Assembly: GCF_040702505.1 (NCBI RefSeq)
Contig: NZ_JBFBLC010000004.1
Span: forward strand, 395,706 to 459,705
Direction of reading: 5' to 3'
DNA: 64,000 nucleotides
From: Terrabacter sp040702505
GTDB taxonomy: Bacteria > Actinomycetota > Actinomycetes > Actinomycetales > Dermatophilaceae
Shown: piece by piece, positions 61,917 through 64,000 of the stretch
Layout: each line of letters starts with the position of its first letter
Position numbering within the stretch: position 1 is the stretch's first letter
Translations under genes and position numbers: made by a program
The notes under the pieces: model-generated
Told to the model about the DNA's origin: nothing
The model's database searches: none
The model's input: only the letters and a program-made list of their open reading frames with translations

Positions 61917-62264
61917 TCACGCGCAGTTCGTGGCAGATGACGGAGGCTGCGCCATCTTCTCGAACGACTCCCTGTGCCCGGCATCGTCGGTGAAGGTCGC
62001 CAGGTCGCCGGTCCGCACCACACGCCCAGGCTGAGCCGGATTCCGCCAGCCGGATGGGGGATTCCCGTCCTCGGCCAACGGTCCGTCCAGTCGCTCGAAC
62101 CAGTCGTCACCGATCCGCAGGTAGCGGATGCCGCAGTGGGTCGGCAGCTCCACGGCCGTGGTTCCATCCGTCGAGGTCATCGACGGCGACTGCTCGGCGG
62201 TGCATCCCGCGCACACCATGGCGCTCACGATCATGGCCCCGACCAGTCCTTGCACCGTTCGCAT
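61917..62264 (-). CDS. Small secreted lipoprotein
   Basis: 115 residues. MRTVQGLVGAMIVSAMVCAGC is a lipoprotein signal with lipobox VCAGC (Cys at 21), preceded by ribosome site GGGGAAAG. The mature part (CGIRYLRIGDDWFERLDG...) has one further cysteine pair (THCGI and the C-terminal NCA) and no recognised domain. Converges with the TmrB-like gene. Confidence 0.75.
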   Translation of the reverse strand: MRTVQGLVGAMIVSAMVCAGCTAEQSPSMTSTDGTTAVELPTHCGIRYLRIGDDWFERLDGPLAEDGNPPSGWRNPAQPGRVVRTGDLATFTDDAGHRESFEKMAQPPSSATNCA

Positions 62265-62429
62265 CGCTTTCCCCTGTCTCTGGATTCTGTTCGAGGACAG
62301 CATCTCGCTCGGCGTACGGCCTTGACGCTGAGACCGAGCCGGGCGGCGCCTACTGACGCGTAACCAATGAACGGCTCGCCTCGTTTCGTCTGGTGTCGTA
62401 GCTGTGCACTTCTCTCGAATCGGGTCGCC

Positions 62430-63506
62430 ATGTCTCGCTCTCACGTGCCTGTCCGCTCCTCCGTCACCGTGGCCGGCTGCGCGGTGGTGCTCGCCGCTGG
62501 CCTCACCGTCGTCGCCTCGTCCACGGGCTCGGCCCTGACGCTTCCCTCGCCGGTCACGTCGTCCACGCCGACCGCTGCAGGTGCTCCCACCCTGCCGGGC
62601 GTCTCGGGGCTCGTCGGCCGGGTCACCGCTCCGTTGACGTCCTCGACGTCGCCCGGGTTGCCGGCCGTCCCGCCGCTCCCGGCCGGTTCGCCCACCTCGC
62701 TCCCGTCGCTGCCGGCGCCGCCGTCAGCCCCGTCGCTCGGAGCTGTCGGCTCGGGGGTCAAGTCCGGCCTCGCCGCGGCCAAGTCGAAGGCAGCCGGCAC
62801 GCCGCTGGCCACCGCCGTCCCGGGCGCCGGCCCCGGCGGTGTGCTGAAGCTCGGCGTTAATGCCGCGCCGCTGGCGACCGCGTGCGCGCAGGTGACCGGC
62901 AGCGGCACGGCCGTCGCCAACACCACCCTGACCGTCGCCGGCCACAACGTGAGCGCGCCTGTCGTGCAAGCGCTTCCGGGTCTCCTGGCCGAGTGCCCGC
63001 GCGGCTCCGTGCCGAAGAGCCCGGGCCTCGACGCGTCCGTCTCCGGCCTCGTCGGCGCCTGCGTGCGCGTCACGCCGAAGGCGCCGCTCCACGCCAGCGT
63101 GCTCGTGCTGGACACCGAGCTCATCCGGACCCTGACCCGCTCGGGTGTGCCCCTCCAGCAGGCCGTCGTCCCGTGCCCGGCCGGGGCCGCCCACGTCGTC
63201 GGCGGCAGCCCCGCTGGCAACCATGGCGGCGCGGCGGGAGCCGGCACTGCCGCCCGCCCGACCGGTTCGAAGAGCAGCGCCGCCGGCGCTGCCGCCGGCC
63301 ACGGCTCGGCCAAGGGGTCCGGCGCGGCCTGCGCCCCGGGCGGCGCCGACGGCACGTCCCTCGACGCCCGCACCACCGCGGCCGGCATCCTGCCGCACGA
63401 CGCGCCCCAGGCGCTGCCGTGGCTGCTGCTCGCCCTCGCCCTCGTCGGCCGTCGCCGGCTGGGGCGGATGGTCACCGCGCTGCGGGGTGCTCGCTCGGCC
63501 GGCTGA
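62430..63506 (+). CDS. Secreted, wall- or membrane-anchored Ala/Pro-rich protein
   Basis: About 358 residues: a signal peptide (SSVTVAGCAVVLAAGLTVVASSTGSA), a long Ser/Pro/Ala/Gly-rich low-complexity region, a central 120-residue part with four to six cysteines (ACAQVTGSG, LLAECPRGS, VGACVRVTP, VVPCPAGA), a second low-complexity stretch, and a C-terminal helix (LPWLLLALALVGRRRLGRM) with basic end. The C-terminus ILPHDAPQALPW is reminiscent of, but does not match, LPxTG sorting signals. Function unknown. A strong terminator follows. Confidence 0.7.
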   Translation: MSRSHVPVRSSVTVAGCAVVLAAGLTVVASSTGSALTLPSPVTSSTPTAAGAPTLPGVSGLVGRVTAPLTSSTSPGLPAVPPLPAGSPTSLPSLPAPPSAPSLGAVGSGVKSGLAAAKSKAAGTPLATAVPGAGPGGVLKLGVNAAPLATACAQVTGSGTAVANTTLTVAGHNVSAPVVQALPGLLAECPRGSVPKSPGLDASVSGLVGACVRVTPKAPLHASVLVLDTELIRTLTRSGVPLQQAVVPCPAGAAHVVGGSPAGNHGGAAGAGTAARPTGSKSSAAGAAAGHGSAKGSGAACAPGGADGTSLDARTTAAGILPHDAPQALPWLLLALALVGRRRLGRMVTALRGARSAG

Positions 63507-63525
63507 TCAAGCCGAGGACCACGTA

Positions 63526-63562
63526 GTGGAACCCGCCGCCCCCTGGGGGCGGCGGGTTCCAC
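63526..63562. terminator. Bidirectional terminator between convergent genes
   Basis: A very long perfect stem: GTGGAACCCGCCGCCCCC paired with GGGGGCGGCGGGTTCCAC around a single T. It separates the secreted protein gene from the glycoside hydrolase gene read from the other strand. Confidence 0.88.
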
Positions 63563-63568
63563 ACGTGA

Positions 63569-64000
63569 TCAGAGCGTGAGCTTGTTGAGCGTGAACGTGG
63601 TGGGCGTGCCGGTGTAGGCGACCTCGAAGCCGTACTCGACCTCGCCGAGGACCTGGGAGGAGCGCAGCCAGCCCTTGGAGACGGCCCACTGCAGGACGTG
63701 GGCGATGTCGACGCTGCCCTTGTTGGTGACGGTGTCGCGGATGAACCACAGTCCGGTGCCGGCGCTGTTGCGGTAGGCGTGGTAGGCGATGCCGTCGATG
63801 GTGACCTGGACGCCGCCGTACTGCTGGTACCAGTACTGCCAGTTCATGGTCCAGTTGTTCCAGATCATGACCTCGGTGCCGTAGTTGTCCAGCCACAGGT
63901 CGTACGCGGCGTTCCACTGCTTGCCGGAGGTGGGGACGGTGCCGCCGCCGGTGGGGGTGGTGACGTCGTAGCTCGAGGGCAGGGTGGTGAGGCTGCTGAG
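63569..64000 (-). CDS. 3' part of a glycoside hydrolase family 12 enzyme
   Basis: The frame is open from the window edge (64000) for about 144 codons. A Ser/Thr-rich, PTGGG linker-like stretch leads into QWNAAYDLWLDNYGTEVMIWNNW, with the catalytic nucleophile glutamate (GTEVMIW) of GH12 beta-glucanases, then a C-terminal half with GEVEYGFEVAY, which could supply the second glutamate. Such enzymes hydrolyse beta-1,4-glucans or xyloglucan. The N-terminus and probably a signal peptide lie outside. Confidence 0.78.
   Translation of the reverse strand, partial: LSSLTTLPSSYDVTTPTGGGTVPTSGKQWNAAYDLWLDNYGTEVMIWNNWTMNWQYWYQQYGGVQVTIDGIAYHAYRNSAGTGLWFIRDTVTNKGSVDIAHVLQWAVSKGWLRSSQVLGEVEYGFEVAYTGTPTTFTLNKLTL

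Overview
The window is very GC-rich DNA (around 70% GC by eye), with GTG/TTG starts and many 4-base stop/start overlaps. Its gene content (DtxR/IdeR-type regulator, NlpC/P60 gene behind a c-di-AMP riboswitch leader, bacterial XPB helicase, DUF3027 and DUF2530 proteins, 2-oxoacid:ferredoxin oxidoreductase KorAB) points to an actinobacterium. A Micrococcales member of the Intrasporangiaceae type is my best guess; this is inference from gene content, not a database match. Apart from one IS-like element beside a tRNA gene, it reads as core chromosome.

Layout. 1-7.9 kb: end of an amino acid deaminase/aldolase, a FAD sugar-lactone oxidase, a YjbR-like protein overlapping fumC, a secreted BNR/sialidase-like protein, a DHA2 drug exporter and RarD. 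7.9-20.9 kb: an energy-metabolism block. korAB (2-oxoglutarate:ferredoxin oxidoreductase) diverges from a ten-gene complex I operon nuoABCHIJKLMN that lacks nuoD, nuoE, nuoF and nuoG and carries a repeat array between nuoH and nuoI. 20.9-25.8 kb: a two-helix membrane protein diverging from htpX around a BlaI-like operator, then pepN and a GNAT acetyltransferase. 25.8-31.2 kb: a zinc-ribbon short-chain dehydrogenase, and a response regulator - sensor kinase - HtrA protease set in the mprA-mprB-pepD order. 31.3-36.4 kb: XPB helicase, HMG-CoA lyase, a second 32-bp repeat array, and a helicase-associated/WYL-type protein.

36.4-49.6 kb: aldose epimerase, cold-shock protein, DUF3027, DUF2530, NCS2 purine permease, a MarR-MFS-micropeptide operon, a lytic transglycosylase, serC, an AbiEi/DUF559-like protein, citrate synthase, a pentapeptide-repeat protein, an unknown protein and pdxH. 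49.8-54.8 kb: two membrane proteins, an IdeR-like regulator, the ydaO-type riboswitch with its NlpC/P60 hydrolase, and a DsbA-family protein. 54.8-59.1 kb: a stress block with a MASE1-SpoIIE phosphatase-HATPase protein coupled to a STAS antagonist, a small acidic protein diverging from Hsp20 around a perfect operator palindrome, and a J-domain protein. 59.1-60.6 kb: an IS481-type element with a frameshifted transposase, bounded by a 17-bp direct repeat of the tRNA-Arg(CCU) 3' end. 60.9-64 kb: RidA, a TmrB-like ATPase, a lipoprotein, a secreted cysteine-containing protein and the 3' part of a family-12 glycoside hydrolase.

Signals beyond genes: the octamer GTATGCCG (either strand) occurs about 38 times in 64 kb, roughly an order of magnitude above a base-composition estimate, including as a terminator-like hairpin made from two inverted copies; two arrays of a 32-bp-period repeat share an ACCGTCGAGAGGCCA core; and there is a perfect 34-bp palindrome between two convergent genes.
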